Origin: Bordetella genomosp. 8
GTDB taxonomy: Bacteria > Pseudomonadota > Gammaproteobacteria > Burkholderiales > Burkholderiaceae_B
Length of the DNA: 64,000 nucleotides
Reading direction: 5' to 3'
Assembly (NCBI RefSeq): GCF_002119685.1
Contig: NZ_CP021108.1
Coordinates: 4,092,001-4,156,000, forward strand
Both the position numbers and the translations under genes were made by a program. Shown piece after piece: positions 34,226 through 43,471 of this stretch (positions are counted from its first letter, which is position 1; each line of letters begins with the position of its first letter). The notes beneath the pieces are model-generated. The model made no database searches. It was not told where the DNA came from and saw nothing but the letters and a program-made list of their open reading frames with translations.

Positions 34226-36504
34226 TACTTCACCGCCCACACGCTGACCTGCGTCTTGTCAGGACCGACCTGGGGCGCCGTCGCGGCGTCGGTGGACTGC
34301 TTCTGGCGATAATCGGCCGGGATCACGAACGCGTGATTCATGGGCCGCACCGCGTCGAAGTGCGTGTCGCCGCTGTTGGCGAACTCCGGCAGCATCTGCA
34401 GATGCTCGGCGATGAACTTTTCCGTGTACTTGGAACGGTTCATATAGCTGCCGTCGACCGCCGGATCCGCCAGCTGGAACATGTCCTGCATGGTGCGCAC
34501 GAAGGAAAAATGGCTGTACGCGTCGCTATCGACCACGCCCTTGGGCGCCTTGGGCTGGTTGGTCACGATCAGGAAGATCGAATTTCCATGGCCATGGTTG
34601 CCTTCGGTGTAGTTCACCACCGACGCGTCGGGCGCGAAGCTGCCGTCGGGGTTTTCCTTCAGGGGCTGCGATACCGTGCTGTTGCTGACGTTCCAGCCGC
34701 AGCAGGAATTGAAGCCGCTGCTGGCGGTGGCTTCGTCGAACATGATGACGATGGCCGAACGCTGCTGGGTATTCTTCCACACCGCCGACGCCTGGATCTT
34801 CTTGATGATGTAATCGACGTAGTTGTCGCCGCGCGTGATGATGGCCGAGCCCGCGCAATCGGTGGTCAGCGCACCGCTGGTGGTTTTCTCGGTCGTGCTG
34901 TGCATGTCGTCGCACTGGTCGGGAATCAGGAAGTTCAGCGCGCCGACGTCGCCGCTTTCCAGATCCTTGCCGAACTGGTCGGCATCGTAGTTGGCCGGAA
35001 CGACATACTTCGTGCCGTTCTTCATGTTCGCGTCGAACTGCCCGCCGCCCAGCGTGCGGTTGCTGAAGAAGAAGTCCGGCAACAGGCGCGCGTCCTGGTA
35101 AGGCATGGCCGGATGGTGCTTGGTGCGGTACATATTTCCCGGCAAGGGCACCGTGCCACCGGAAGGAATCGGCGTGGGATCGTTACCGATGCCGTTCGGA
35201 TAGGCATTGTCGATCCCCGTGATCGCGGCATCGCCCACGCTGTCGGTGCGCGGATCCTGGCCGGGATTCATGGTCTCGCCATACACGCGCCAGTTCATCC
35301 CGACGCTTTCCAGCGCGGTGAACAGATTGGGCGCGGTGATGTTGTGATTGGTGCCGTCGCAATTGGCGGTGGCGCTGAAGGGCGAGGACACCAGGCCCGG
35401 CTTGTCGTGCGTGGGCAGCGGGTCCTTGGGGGCGTTCGCACCGGTGGCGCTGCAGTTCCACTGCGAGTCGTCGGTAATGCCGAAGTCGTCGCCGCCGCCG
35501 ACCGCCGTATAGTTCGGTTCGCTCGGCTGTCCCGTCGAAAAATAGTTGGTCAGCTGATTGTTGGCCTTCAGGTACTGGGCGATCTTGGGCGCGAACGGCT
35601 GGTTCAGGATGGTGTTGGAGCCCTTGTTTTCCAGGAACAGGACGAACAAGTGGTCGTAGCGCGGGATACCTTCGACATTGAAGGCAGCCTGCTGCGCCTG
35701 CAGGAAGGTAATGGGCTTGCGGGTTTCCGGCGTGGTGGCAGTATCCGGCGTGACGTTGATCTTGTTGGTCAGTTCCGGATCGCCGCCGGCGACCGCCAGT
35801 GCGTCCGGGTAGAGATCGCCGCGGTCCAGCTTGGTGGTGGCGTAGGTGTAGCGGTTGCCGAGCTGGTTAGTCTCGAACAGCAGCGAGGTACGCGTCGCGC
35901 CTTGCGTGCCATGCACGTCGACGATGACGTCGGCCGGCTGCACGTTCAACCGCGCGGCCAGGTTGGCCTTTTCGGCCGCATAGTTGCTGCTGTCGTCTTC
36001 GACCATGCGCTGGATTTCGCTGGACATGGGGCTGATGACGATCTTGGCGGCGCCCTGGTCCTGGATCTGCTCGGCCGATACGCGCAGCGCCATGCGTCTG
36101 GCAACCTTGGCGCCGGTGGCCGTGTTGGTGGCGTCCGTGCCGACGTCGGCCAGCAGCGGCGCCACGGCGGCCGCTTGCAGGGAAAACGCGCCGTTGGCGT
36201 CGGTCACCACCGGGTTTTCATCCGCATCGCACTTGCCGTTGCCGTTGGCGTCGATACAGACCTTGGCGTTCTGGAAATAAGCGGCATCTATGGTCGGATT
36301 GGCCTGGCTGCCCGGTGTGTAGCTGGAGCCGGTGACCACGCCCTGCATGGTCATGGCGACGGGAGGATCGTTGCTCGGGGGCGCGGCCGACGAACTGGAC
36401 GTATCGTCGTCGCCGCCGCCACAGCCGGCCAGCGCCAGCGAGGCCGCGATCACGGTCAGCGTGGCATAGAAAGGCGCGCGCCGGGTTTGCTTGGATAGGG
36501 TCAT
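34225..36504 (-). CDS. Lipoprotein phosphoesterase (PF04185-like) with EF-hand-like N-terminal segment
   Basis: A 759-residue secreted lipoprotein: signal ATLTVIAASLALAGC with lipid-attachment Cys 28, then an acidic Ser/Asp linker. About residues 80-110 carry VCIDANGNGKCDADENPVV, a DxNxNGxCDxxE loop resembling a calcium-binding motif. The phosphoesterase domain begins near 275 (YDHLFVLFLENKGSNTIL) and contains GDDFGITDDSQWNC, VIMFDEATASSG and NHGHGNSIFLIVTNQP, as in acid phosphatase/phospholipase C proteins. It lies 43 bases after phoD and overlaps the cytochrome gene. Extracytoplasmic release of phosphate or head groups is likely. Confidence 0.8.
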   Translation of the reverse strand: MTLSKQTRRAPFYATLTVIAASLALAGCGGGDDDTSSSSAAPPSNDPPVAMTMQGVVTGSSYTPGSQANPTIDAAYFQNAKVCIDANGNGKCDADENPVVTDANGAFSLQAAAVAPLLADVGTDATNTATGAKVARRMALRVSAEQIQDQGAAKIVISPMSSEIQRMVEDDSSNYAAEKANLAARLNVQPADVIVDVHGTQGATRTSLLFETNQLGNRYTYATTKLDRGDLYPDALAVAGGDPELTNKINVTPDTATTPETRKPITFLQAQQAAFNVEGIPRYDHLFVLFLENKGSNTILNQPFAPKIAQYLKANNQLTNYFSTGQPSEPNYTAVGGGDDFGITDDSQWNCSATGANAPKDPLPTHDKPGLVSSPFSATANCDGTNHNITAPNLFTALESVGMNWRVYGETMNPGQDPRTDSVGDAAITGIDNAYPNGIGNDPTPIPSGGTVPLPGNMYRTKHHPAMPYQDARLLPDFFFSNRTLGGGQFDANMKNGTKYVVPANYDADQFGKDLESGDVGALNFLIPDQCDDMHSTTEKTTSGALTTDCAGSAIITRGDNYVDYIIKKIQASAVWKNTQQRSAIVIMFDEATASSGFNSCCGWNVSNSTVSQPLKENPDGSFAPDASVVNYTEGNHGHGNSIFLIVTNQPKAPKGVVDSDAYSHFSFVRTMQDMFQLADPAVDGSYMNRSKYTEKFIAEHLQMLPEFANSGDTHFDAVRPMNHAFVIPADYRQKQSTDAATAPQVGPDKTQVSVWAVK

Positions 36505-36547
36505 GAGTCTGTTCCCTTTTGAACGACGTGGAGGGGAATGCTGGAAT

Positions 36548-38584
36548 TCAGGTGGGCACGTTGACCGCGGCGACGCCGGTATCGACCGTCACAGTCACCG
36601 TGCTGGCCACGGCGGGCGACGCCGGCAGCTCGCCATTGACCAACGGCTTCATCTTGCGGAAATCGCAGGTCAGCTTGTCGGCGGTCAGCGTGACCACCGC
36701 GTAGCCCTGGGCGTCGGTGTCGATGTACTTCAGCCAGCTGTTGTAGGTGGACATCGTGCCGTTCAGGCGATTGGTCACGTTCTGGTAGACCAGCGGCTGC
36801 AGGCCAGCCAGCGACGGCACGTTGTGGATTTCATCCACGTAGAAGCGGAACAGCGACGTGCTGGATACGCCGGCCGTCACCAGGTCCACCATGACCGGGA
36901 CCGGGGTGGTGGCATCGAAGTCGTCCATCACCGGGCCCGAGAAGAACGCGTGGATGTCGCCGGTCAGGGCCACCACGTTCGCGATCGCGTTGTTCTTCAG
37001 GAAGGCCATCATGTCCTTGCGCTCGCTGTTGTAGCCGTCCCATTGGTCGGCGTCGAACAGGATGACGTTCAGGAAGGAAACCGGCGGCAGGATCGCATTG
37101 ATCGCGGCGACCGATGCATTCACCGTGTCGACGCCGAAGGCATGGTCGAACAAGGCATGTATGGCGGTGAAGGCGCCCGGCAGCGTGCCGGAGGTCTTGA
37201 TCGCCTGGATGTCCTGGCGCACTGCCGGCAGGATGGCAGTGTTGCGCAGCGGCGCCAGATCGCCCGGGTCCGTCGCCACGATGGCGTCGGTGACCAGTTG
37301 CACCACAGCCTCCTGGCCGTCGACCTGCATGCGCAGCAGGGAAACCTCGTTGCCCCACAGGCGCCATGCCGTCCTGGCCTTGCTGGCCAGCATCTGGTCC
37401 TTCCACCAGGCCAGTTGCGTGGCGCCCAGCATGGACTGCGTGCCGCCCGCGCTGATCTTGGCCTGTTCCGCGGCGGCCAGCGTATCGCGGGACACGAGGT
37501 AGCGGCTGCCCAGGAAACCGCCAGCGGCCGATTCGGGGATGACGTGGTCGTCGCGGTACAGGCGTTCGTCGGTCATGACCAGCGTGGCCAAAGAACCGAA
37601 AGTGAAGGAACGATAGATCTGGATGTTCTCGAAAGACGGGTTGCTCAGATCCAGCGTGACGTCGGCGGGCATGTACTCGAACCATGCCTGGTTGGCGCTG
37701 CGGCGCCGCGCGACGTGCTCGGTCTGGTCGTCGGTCGGCGTGTAGGTTTGATGGTCCTGCCAGGCGTCGTCGGAAAACTCGTGATCGTCCCAGATCGCGA
37801 TGACCGGGAAGCGCGCATGCAGGGCCTGCAGGCGCGGATCGGCGCGATAGCTCTTGTACAGGGTGCGGTAGTCGTCGGTCGTCGTGGCGTAGACCGAACC
37901 GTCATCCATCTTGGTGCCATTGGGCAGGGCCAACGCGGTGTGGGCCTTTTCGGTCTGCCCGGTCAGCACGTGCGCGGGCAGCGTCTCGTAGATGTAGTCG
38001 CCCAGATGGACCACGAAATCCAGGTCCTCGTTCAGCATCTCGCTGAAGGCGGCCCAGTGGTTGGCGTTCCAGTCCTGACAGGAGATGAAGCCGAACTTCA
38101 GTTGCGCGACACCGGCACCTTCGGCCGGCGCGGTCTTGGTCCTGCCAGTCGTGCTGTTGGTGCCGCCCATGACGAAGCGGTAGAAGTAGCTGGTGGCCGG
38201 GTCCAGTCCGATCACCTTGTGCCGCACCGTGTAGTCGAATGAAGGATCGGCCTCTATCGTGTCGTTCACCAGCAGCTTGGAGAACGTGTCGTCGGTGGCC
38301 ATCTGCACCGTCAGCTTCACCGGATCGGTGCCGTTGTCGCCATCGACGCGGGTCCATAGGATGATGCTGTCTGGCTTGGGATCGCCGGAAGCCACCCCAT
38401 GCGCGAACGAGGTGGAGGGCGGCGGCGGGTTGCCGTTATCGGGTGGCGGGTTGTTGCCATTGCCGGCCTGGCCTCCGCCATCGTCATCGTCGTCACTGCC
38501 GCCACCGCATGCGGTAAGCGTGCCCGTCATGGCGACGGAGACGGTTAGGAAGCTGCCCCACTTGATAAATTTGCGACGATCCAT
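36548..38584 (-). CDS. phoD: PhoD-family alkaline phosphatase/phosphodiesterase
   Basis: A 678-residue PhoD-like enzyme. The N-terminus MDRRKFIKWG has the twin-arginine motif, and LTAC puts a lipid-attachment Cys at 26, so the product is probably a Tat-exported lipoprotein. An acidic Gly/Asp linker follows, then a fibronectin-like PhoD N domain (FAHGVASGDPKPDSIILWTR). The metal-site motifs HLGDYIYE, WDDHEFSDDAW and LTGDIHAFFSG are all present. ATG 38584 is preferred; GTG 38590 is also possible. It heads an operon with the phosphoesterase and the cytochrome. I could not find a convincing Pho box. Confidence 0.87.
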   Translation of the reverse strand: MDRRKFIKWGSFLTVSVAMTGTLTACGGGSDDDDDGGGQAGNGNNPPPDNGNPPPPSTSFAHGVASGDPKPDSIILWTRVDGDNGTDPVKLTVQMATDDTFSKLLVNDTIEADPSFDYTVRHKVIGLDPATSYFYRFVMGGTNSTTGRTKTAPAEGAGVAQLKFGFISCQDWNANHWAAFSEMLNEDLDFVVHLGDYIYETLPAHVLTGQTEKAHTALALPNGTKMDDGSVYATTTDDYRTLYKSYRADPRLQALHARFPVIAIWDDHEFSDDAWQDHQTYTPTDDQTEHVARRRSANQAWFEYMPADVTLDLSNPSFENIQIYRSFTFGSLATLVMTDERLYRDDHVIPESAAGGFLGSRYLVSRDTLAAAEQAKISAGGTQSMLGATQLAWWKDQMLASKARTAWRLWGNEVSLLRMQVDGQEAVVQLVTDAIVATDPGDLAPLRNTAILPAVRQDIQAIKTSGTLPGAFTAIHALFDHAFGVDTVNASVAAINAILPPVSFLNVILFDADQWDGYNSERKDMMAFLKNNAIANVVALTGDIHAFFSGPVMDDFDATTPVPVMVDLVTAGVSSTSLFRFYVDEIHNVPSLAGLQPLVYQNVTNRLNGTMSTYNSWLKYIDTDAQGYAVVTLTADKLTCDFRKMKPLVNGELPASPAVASTVTVTVDTGVAAVNVPT

Positions 38585-38820
38585 GTTCACCAATATCGGG
38601 TTGGTTGATCCGCTGCCTGGTCCAGTGGCTTGCGCGATTGCTGGTCCGACTGCTCACGTCGGCCAAGCGCGGGATTGTTTTGGGTGCGGCATTACCCCAT
38701 ACGCAAATTGCGCCACCGTTACACAATTGGTACGCGCAGAAGACACTGCCACAATCCATTCAGGCCGCAGACAGCGCACCGTCAAGCACGGTTCACAGTG
38801 CGCGGCCTAAGATCGCGCCC

Positions 38821-39717
38821 ATGCCTATTACCGTGAAGTTCTCGAATCCGGTGCGCGACTGGATCGCGCACAACCTGGACCGCGGCGCCGATGGCCGCGA
38901 CATCGTCCGCGAACTGATGTCGAACGGCACCCAGCCCGATCTCGCGAACGCCATGGTCAACGCGGTGATCCATGCCCTGCGGCATCGCGGCCCATTGCCT
39001 GACGGCAAGCTCGTGCTGGAGACGGAGACATCTCCTGCGGCGGGCCGCCCCCGACGGGAAGCGTCAACGATGGAAACGGAGGATCGCCGGGTACGCGTGC
39101 TGGCGCGACTGTCGCGGCCTGCCGCGACCTTGCTGTCCAACGTGCTCGGGGATGAGGAATGCGAACAGCTGATATCAGCCGCGCGCCCGCGCCTGCGGCC
39201 GTCGCTGGTCGTGGATCCGATCACCGGCCTGGACGTGGCGAAGGATCACCGCAGCAGTTGGGGCATGTTCTTCCGGCCTGGCGAGAATGCGGTGATCCAG
39301 GCCATCGAGCGGCGTATCGCGCGCTTGATCGACCGGCCCGTGGACCATGGCGAAGGCCTGCAGATCCTGCACTACCCCACCGGCGCGGAAAGCACGCCCC
39401 ATTTCGACTTCCTGATGCCGGTGAACGAGGCCAATCGCGCTTCCATCGCGCGCAGCGGCCAGCGCGTCTGCACCTTCATCATGTACCTGAACGATGTGCC
39501 GGCGGGCGGCGAGACCACGTTTCCGGAAGTCGGCTGGTCGGTGGTTCCGCGGCGAGGCCATGCGCTGCATTTCGAATACGGCACTGGCGTGCGGCCCGGC
39601 GATCCGGCGGCCGGCGACCCGGCGTCCCTGCATGCCGGCGCGCCGGTGCTGCAAGGCGAGAAATGGATCGCCACCAAGTGGGTGCGCGACCGGGTCTTCG
39701 TGCCACGCGGCGCGTAG
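38821..39717 (+). CDS. 2-oxoglutarate/Fe(II) oxygenase, prolyl 4-hydroxylase-like
   Basis: A 298-residue protein with a P4Hc domain in residues about 95-292. The iron ligands are H194 and D196 (HFD) and H271 (SLHAGAPV), and K281 (GEKW) would bind 2-oxoglutarate. VCTFIMYLNDVPAGGETTFP and GDPASLHAGAPVLQGEK match the family closely. The first 60 residues form a separate small helical region (VRDWIAHNLDRGADGRDIVR) of unknown role. It is divergent from phoD with a 236-base spacer. The natural protein substrate is unknown; bacterial homologues have been reported to hydroxylate proline in a few proteins. Confidence 0.84.
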   Translation: MPITVKFSNPVRDWIAHNLDRGADGRDIVRELMSNGTQPDLANAMVNAVIHALRHRGPLPDGKLVLETETSPAAGRPRREASTMETEDRRVRVLARLSRPAATLLSNVLGDEECEQLISAARPRLRPSLVVDPITGLDVAKDHRSSWGMFFRPGENAVIQAIERRIARLIDRPVDHGEGLQILHYPTGAESTPHFDFLMPVNEANRASIARSGQRVCTFIMYLNDVPAGGETTFPEVGWSVVPRRGHALHFEYGTGVRPGDPAAGDPASLHAGAPVLQGEKWIATKWVRDRVFVPRGA

Positions 39718-39739
39718 GCGCCCTACGCTGCCTGGAAAG

Positions 39740-39772
39740 AAAAAGGCCGCGCCTTCGATGAAGGACGCGGCC
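39740..39772 (-). terminator. Rho-independent terminator after the peroxiredoxin gene
   Basis: GGCCGCG (39745-39751) pairs with CGCGGCC (39766-39772) and CCTTC with GAAGG inside it, with one bulged base. On the minus strand the stem is followed by TTTTTC. It lies 22 bases past the peroxiredoxin stop and also follows the plus-strand oxygenase gene. Confidence 0.8.
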
Positions 39773-39793
39773 CTTGGCCATGCGGCCTGGCGC

Positions 39794-40435
39794 TTATTTG
39801 TTCGGCTGAGGCGTGATGCGCAGATACGGCCGCACCGCCTTGTAGCCCTTGGGGAATTTCTGCTTGATGACTTCTTCGTCCTTCAGGGAAGGAACGATGA
39901 TCACGTCATCGCCGTCCTCCCAGTTCACGGGCGTGGCCACGCTGTGGCTGTCCGTCAATTGCAGCGAGTCGATCACGCGCAGGATCTCGTTGAAGTTGCG
40001 CCCGGTGCTAGCCGGATAGGTGATGATCAGGCGCACCTTCTTGGCCGGGTCGACGATGAACACCGAGCGTACCGTGGCCGTCGCGCTGGCATTCGGGTGG
40101 ATCATGTCGTACAGCTCGGCCACCTTGCGATCGTCATCCGCGATGATGGGGAAATTGACCTTGGTGCCCTGCGTGTCGTTGATATCGTCGATCCACTTGT
40201 TATGCGAATCCACCGCGTCGACCGACAGCGCCAGCACCTTCACGTTGCGCTTGGCGAACTCGTCGGCGAGCTTCGCGGTATAGCCCAGTTCGGTCGTGCA
40301 CACCGGCGTGAAATCGGCAGGGTGCGAGAAAAGCACGCCCCAACTGTTGCCCAGGTACTCGTGAAAGCGGATGGGGCCGACGGAAGATTTTTGCTCGAAA
40401 TCGGGGGCTTCATCGCCCAAGCGTAGTTGTCCCAT
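39794..40435 (-). CDS. 1-Cys peroxiredoxin (Prx6 type)
   Basis: A 213-residue peroxiredoxin that reduces hydrogen peroxide and organic peroxides. The peroxidatic Cys 46 is in PADFTPVCTTELG, and the resolving Cys of 2-Cys types is absent. VRSVFIVDPAKKVR and the C-terminal DDVIIVPSLKDEEVIKQKFP extension are typical of the Prx6 subfamily. ATG 40435 with AGGA about 7 bases upstream was chosen over an open extension to 40480. Confidence 0.93.
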   Translation of the reverse strand: MGQLRLGDEAPDFEQKSSVGPIRFHEYLGNSWGVLFSHPADFTPVCTTELGYTAKLADEFAKRNVKVLALSVDAVDSHNKWIDDINDTQGTKVNFPIIADDDRKVAELYDMIHPNASATATVRSVFIVDPAKKVRLIITYPASTGRNFNEILRVIDSLQLTDSHSVATPVNWEDGDDVIIVPSLKDEEVIKQKFPKGYKAVRPYLRITPQPNK

Positions 40436-40608
40436 GTTCGATCCTATTTCCAGAGGTGAAGAATGCCGGTCGCATGGCACGGTGGCATGGCATGTGGCAT
40501 GGAAAACCCGGCTACGTGTTGGGACGCGCCGTTCGTGTCCGCGGCGCTCTCCCGATGCGTGATTCTTGCATCAAACCGCAGGAGGTAAAAGCCGAAATCC
40601 ATATAACG

Positions 40609-42453
40609 TTATGAAATATCGGAGTAAGCCGCGCACGCGTCGACGACGTCGCCGGCCTGCACCGCGGCGGACAGCGAGACGGCACGGGGCAGAATATGCG
40701 CGCCATGGAAGGTGGCCGTCGCCAGTTTGTTGCGCAGGAACTCGGGCGACCACTCCGCCGTGCCGCCATCGTTCGAACGCAGACGGCGATGGCAGGCCAG
40801 CGCCGCGCGCGCCATCTGCCATCCGGCCAGCAACACGCCGGTGAGCATCAGGAAGGGCACGCTGCCGGAGAAAACGGCGCGCACCTGGGTCATGGCCGTG
40901 CGCGCCATGAACTCCAGGGCCTGCTGCTGGGCCTGCATCGCCCGACCCAGGTTGGCGTGCATCAGCGCCAGGGCCTTGGCATCCTCCGGCGAGGCGTCGG
41001 CCTGGGCCGCGCGCAGCTCCTCCAGGGTGGCGCCTATGGCCTGCAAGATATGGCGCGCCGTGGCGCCGCTGTCGCGCAACAGCTTGCGGCCGATCAGGTC
41101 GTTGGCCTGGATGGCCGTGGTGCCTTCGTAGATGGGCAGGATGCGGGCATCACGATAATGTTGCGCGGCGCCGGTTTCCTCGATATACCCCATGCCGCCG
41201 TGCACCTGCACGCCCAGCGATGCGACCTCTACAGCGGACTCCGTGCAATAGCCCTTGACCACGGGCACGAGGAATTCATAGAACGCACGATTCCTGGCCC
41301 GCGTCTCGGCATCCGGATGATGATGCGACAGATCGCACGCGGCGGCGGTCACGTAGGACAGCGCCCGGCCGCCTTCGGTCAGCGCGCGCATGGTCAGCAG
41401 CATGCGCTGCACGTCCGGATGATGCGCGATGGTCACCGGTCCGCTGGAACCTTCCACGGCGCGGCCCTGGACACGTTCGCGCGCATAGGCCACCGCCTGC
41501 TGCGTGGCCCGTTCGGCCAGCGCCACGCCCTGCTGGCCGACCGCGAAACGGGCCGCGTTCATCATGATGAACATGTATTCCAGGCCGTGATTCTCCTGGC
41601 CCACCAGGAAGCCGATGGCGCCCTCGCCGGCCTCGCCCTTGCCGGCGCCGTACAGCAATACGGCGGTCGGGCTGCCATGGATGCCCAGCTTGTGCTCCAG
41701 CGACGCGCACCAGACGTCGTTGCGTCGCCCCGGCGCGTCATTGGCATCCGGCAGGAATTTCGGCACGACGAACAGCGATATCCCCTTGACCCCGGGTGGC
41801 GCATCGGGCGTGCGCGCCAGCACCAGATGCACGATGTTCTCCGCCATATCGTGCTCGCCATAGGTGATGTAGATTTTCTGCCCCGTCAGCCGATAGCTGC
41901 CGTCCGGCTGCGGTACGGCGCGGGTGGCCACCTGCGCCAGGTCCGAACCCGCCTGCGGCTCCGTCAGGTTCATCGTGCCGGTCCATGTGCCGGACACCAG
42001 CTTGGGCACGTAGACATCGCGCAGCGTCTCGCTGCCGACCGTCAGCAAGGCCTCTATCACGCCATCGGTCAGCAAGGGGCATAAGGAGAACGCCAGGCAG
42101 GCCGAGTTGATGTTCTCGTTGGCGGTGGCGGCGATCAGCTTGGGCAGTCCCTGCCCGCCGCGCTCGACCGGATGCAGCAGGCCTTGCCAGCCGCCCTGCG
42201 CATAATCCCTGTAGGCCTCGACGTAACCCGGCGGGGTCGCCACCGCGCCGTCCTTCCACACGGCGGGCTGGCGGTCACCGACGCGATTCAAGGGCGCCAC
42301 GGCCTGCTCGACGAAGCGCGCGTTTTCGCGCAGCACGGCGTCCGCGATATCGGCGCCGACCTCCTCATAGCCGGGCAGCGCCAGCACCTGATCCAGGCCG
42401 GCCAGCTCCTTGAGCGTGAAACGGATGTCCGCGAGGGGCACGTGGTAGGTCAT
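40609..42453 (-). CDS. Acyl-CoA dehydrogenase, DmdC-like long form
   Basis: A 614-residue FAD acyl-CoA dehydrogenase of the long subgroup that includes 3-methylmercaptopropionyl-CoA dehydrogenase (DmdC). The N-terminal extension has YHVPLADIRFTLKELAGLDQ, the FAD/substrate segments are TMNLTEPQAGSDLA and GQKIYITYGEHD, and the catalytic Glu region is RILPIYEGTTAIQANDLIG. Substrate is unknown; the family also acts on fatty acyl-CoAs. It lies downstream of etfBA with a terminator between, so it may have its own transcript. Electrons would pass to EtfAB. Confidence 0.85.
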   Translation of the reverse strand: MTYHVPLADIRFTLKELAGLDQVLALPGYEEVGADIADAVLRENARFVEQAVAPLNRVGDRQPAVWKDGAVATPPGYVEAYRDYAQGGWQGLLHPVERGGQGLPKLIAATANENINSACLAFSLCPLLTDGVIEALLTVGSETLRDVYVPKLVSGTWTGTMNLTEPQAGSDLAQVATRAVPQPDGSYRLTGQKIYITYGEHDMAENIVHLVLARTPDAPPGVKGISLFVVPKFLPDANDAPGRRNDVWCASLEHKLGIHGSPTAVLLYGAGKGEAGEGAIGFLVGQENHGLEYMFIMMNAARFAVGQQGVALAERATQQAVAYARERVQGRAVEGSSGPVTIAHHPDVQRMLLTMRALTEGGRALSYVTAAACDLSHHHPDAETRARNRAFYEFLVPVVKGYCTESAVEVASLGVQVHGGMGYIEETGAAQHYRDARILPIYEGTTAIQANDLIGRKLLRDSGATARHILQAIGATLEELRAAQADASPEDAKALALMHANLGRAMQAQQQALEFMARTAMTQVRAVFSGSVPFLMLTGVLLAGWQMARAALACHRRLRSNDGGTAEWSPEFLRNKLATATFHGAHILPRAVSLSAAVQAGDVVDACAAYSDIS

Positions 42454-42469
42454 GTCGTCTCCTTTTCCA

Positions 42470-42511
42470 GCGAGAAAAACAAAACGGCCGCCCCACGCGA
42501 GGACGGCCGTT
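42470..42511 (-). terminator. Rho-independent terminator after etfA
   Basis: AACGGCCG (42483-42490) pairs with CGGCCGTT (42504-42511); on the minus strand it is followed by TTGTTTTTC. It sits between the etfA stop and the acyl-CoA dehydrogenase start. Confidence 0.8.
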
Positions 42512-42540
42512 CTGTCGGGGCTGGTTCCCTATAGTAAAGC

Positions 42541-43470
42541 TTAAAGCGCCTTGACCAGCTCCGGCACCGCGGTGAACAGATCGCCGACGAGGCCGTAGTC
42601 GGCGACGCCGAATATCGGCGCTTCCGCGTCCTTGTTGATGGCGACGATGACCTTGGAGTCCTTCATGCCGGCCAGATGCTGGATGGCGCCGGAAATGCCG
42701 ACCGCCACGTACAGCTGGGGCGCGACGATCTTGCCGGTCTGGCCCACCTGCCAGTCATTGGGCGCATAGCCCGCGTCGACCGCGGCGCGCGAGGCGCCCA
42801 GCGCGGCACCCAGCTTGTCCGCCAGCGGATCCAGGATCTTGAAGTTTTCGGCGCTGCCCAGGCCACGGCCGCCCGACACCACCGCGCGCGCGCCCGCCAG
42901 TTCCGGACGGTCGCTCTTGGCCAGATCGCGGCCGACGAACGACGACAGCCCGCTGTCCGCCACCGCGGCAACGGTTTCCACCTGCGCGGTACCGCCCTGC
43001 GCGGCGGCCGCGTCGAACGCTGTCGTGCGGACCGTGATGACCTTGACCGGATCGGCCGATTGCACGGTGGCGATCGCGTTGCCGGCATAGATGGGCCGCT
43101 CGAAGGTGTCGGCCGAGTCCACCGCGGAAATATCGGAAATCTGAGCGACGTCCAGCTTGGCGGCCACGCGCGGCGCCACGTTCTTGCCCGACGCGGTGGC
43201 CGGGAACAGGATGTGGCTGTAATCCTTCGCGATCGCCAGCACCTGCGCGGCGACGTTTTCCGCCAGGCCGTCGGCAAGGTGCGGCGCGTCGGCCAGCAGC
43301 ACCTTGGACACGCCGGCGATGCCGGCGGCCTCGTCGGCCACGGCCTTCGCGCCGCCGCCCGCCACCAGCACGTGCACGTCGCCGCCGATCTTGGCGGCGG
43401 CGGCCACGGTGTTCAGCGTGGCGCCCTTGAGCTGCGCATTATCGTGTTCGGCAATAACCAGGCTCGTCAT
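42541..43470 (-). CDS. etfA: Electron transfer flavoprotein alpha subunit
   Basis: A 309-residue FAD-binding subunit that shuttles electrons from acyl-CoA dehydrogenases to ETF:ubiquinone oxidoreductase. The C-terminal FAD domain has [38 protein letters not shown] and [20 protein letters not shown]. It begins one base after the etfB stop, so the two subunits are coordinately made. Confidence 0.96.
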   Translation of the reverse strand: MTSLVIAEHDNAQLKGATLNTVAAAAKIGGDVHVLVAGGGAKAVADEAAGIAGVSKVLLADAPHLADGLAENVAAQVLAIAKDYSHILFPATASGKNVAPRVAAKLDVAQISDISAVDSADTFERPIYAGNAIATVQSADPVKVITVRTTAFDAAAAQGGTAQVETVAAVADSGLSSFVGRDLAKSDRPELAGARAVVSGGRGLGSAENFKILDPLADKLGAALGASRAAVDAGYAPNDWQVGQTGKIVAPQLYVAVGISGAIQHLAGMKDSKVIVAINKDAEAPIFGVADYGLVGDLFTAVPELVKAL

Positions 43471-43471
43471 C

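Noticed and set aside
34333..36498. A 721-codon open frame antisense to the phosphoesterase
   Set aside because: Val/Arg/Gly-rich low-information sequence with no homologous motif; the opposite strand codes for a lipoprotein with a clear signal peptide.
38594..38820. A possible Pho box in the phoD-oxygenase spacer
   Set aside because: Pieces such as CTGTCTG and CTGTGAA occur, but no 11-base-spaced pair matches the CTGTCAT repeat well enough.
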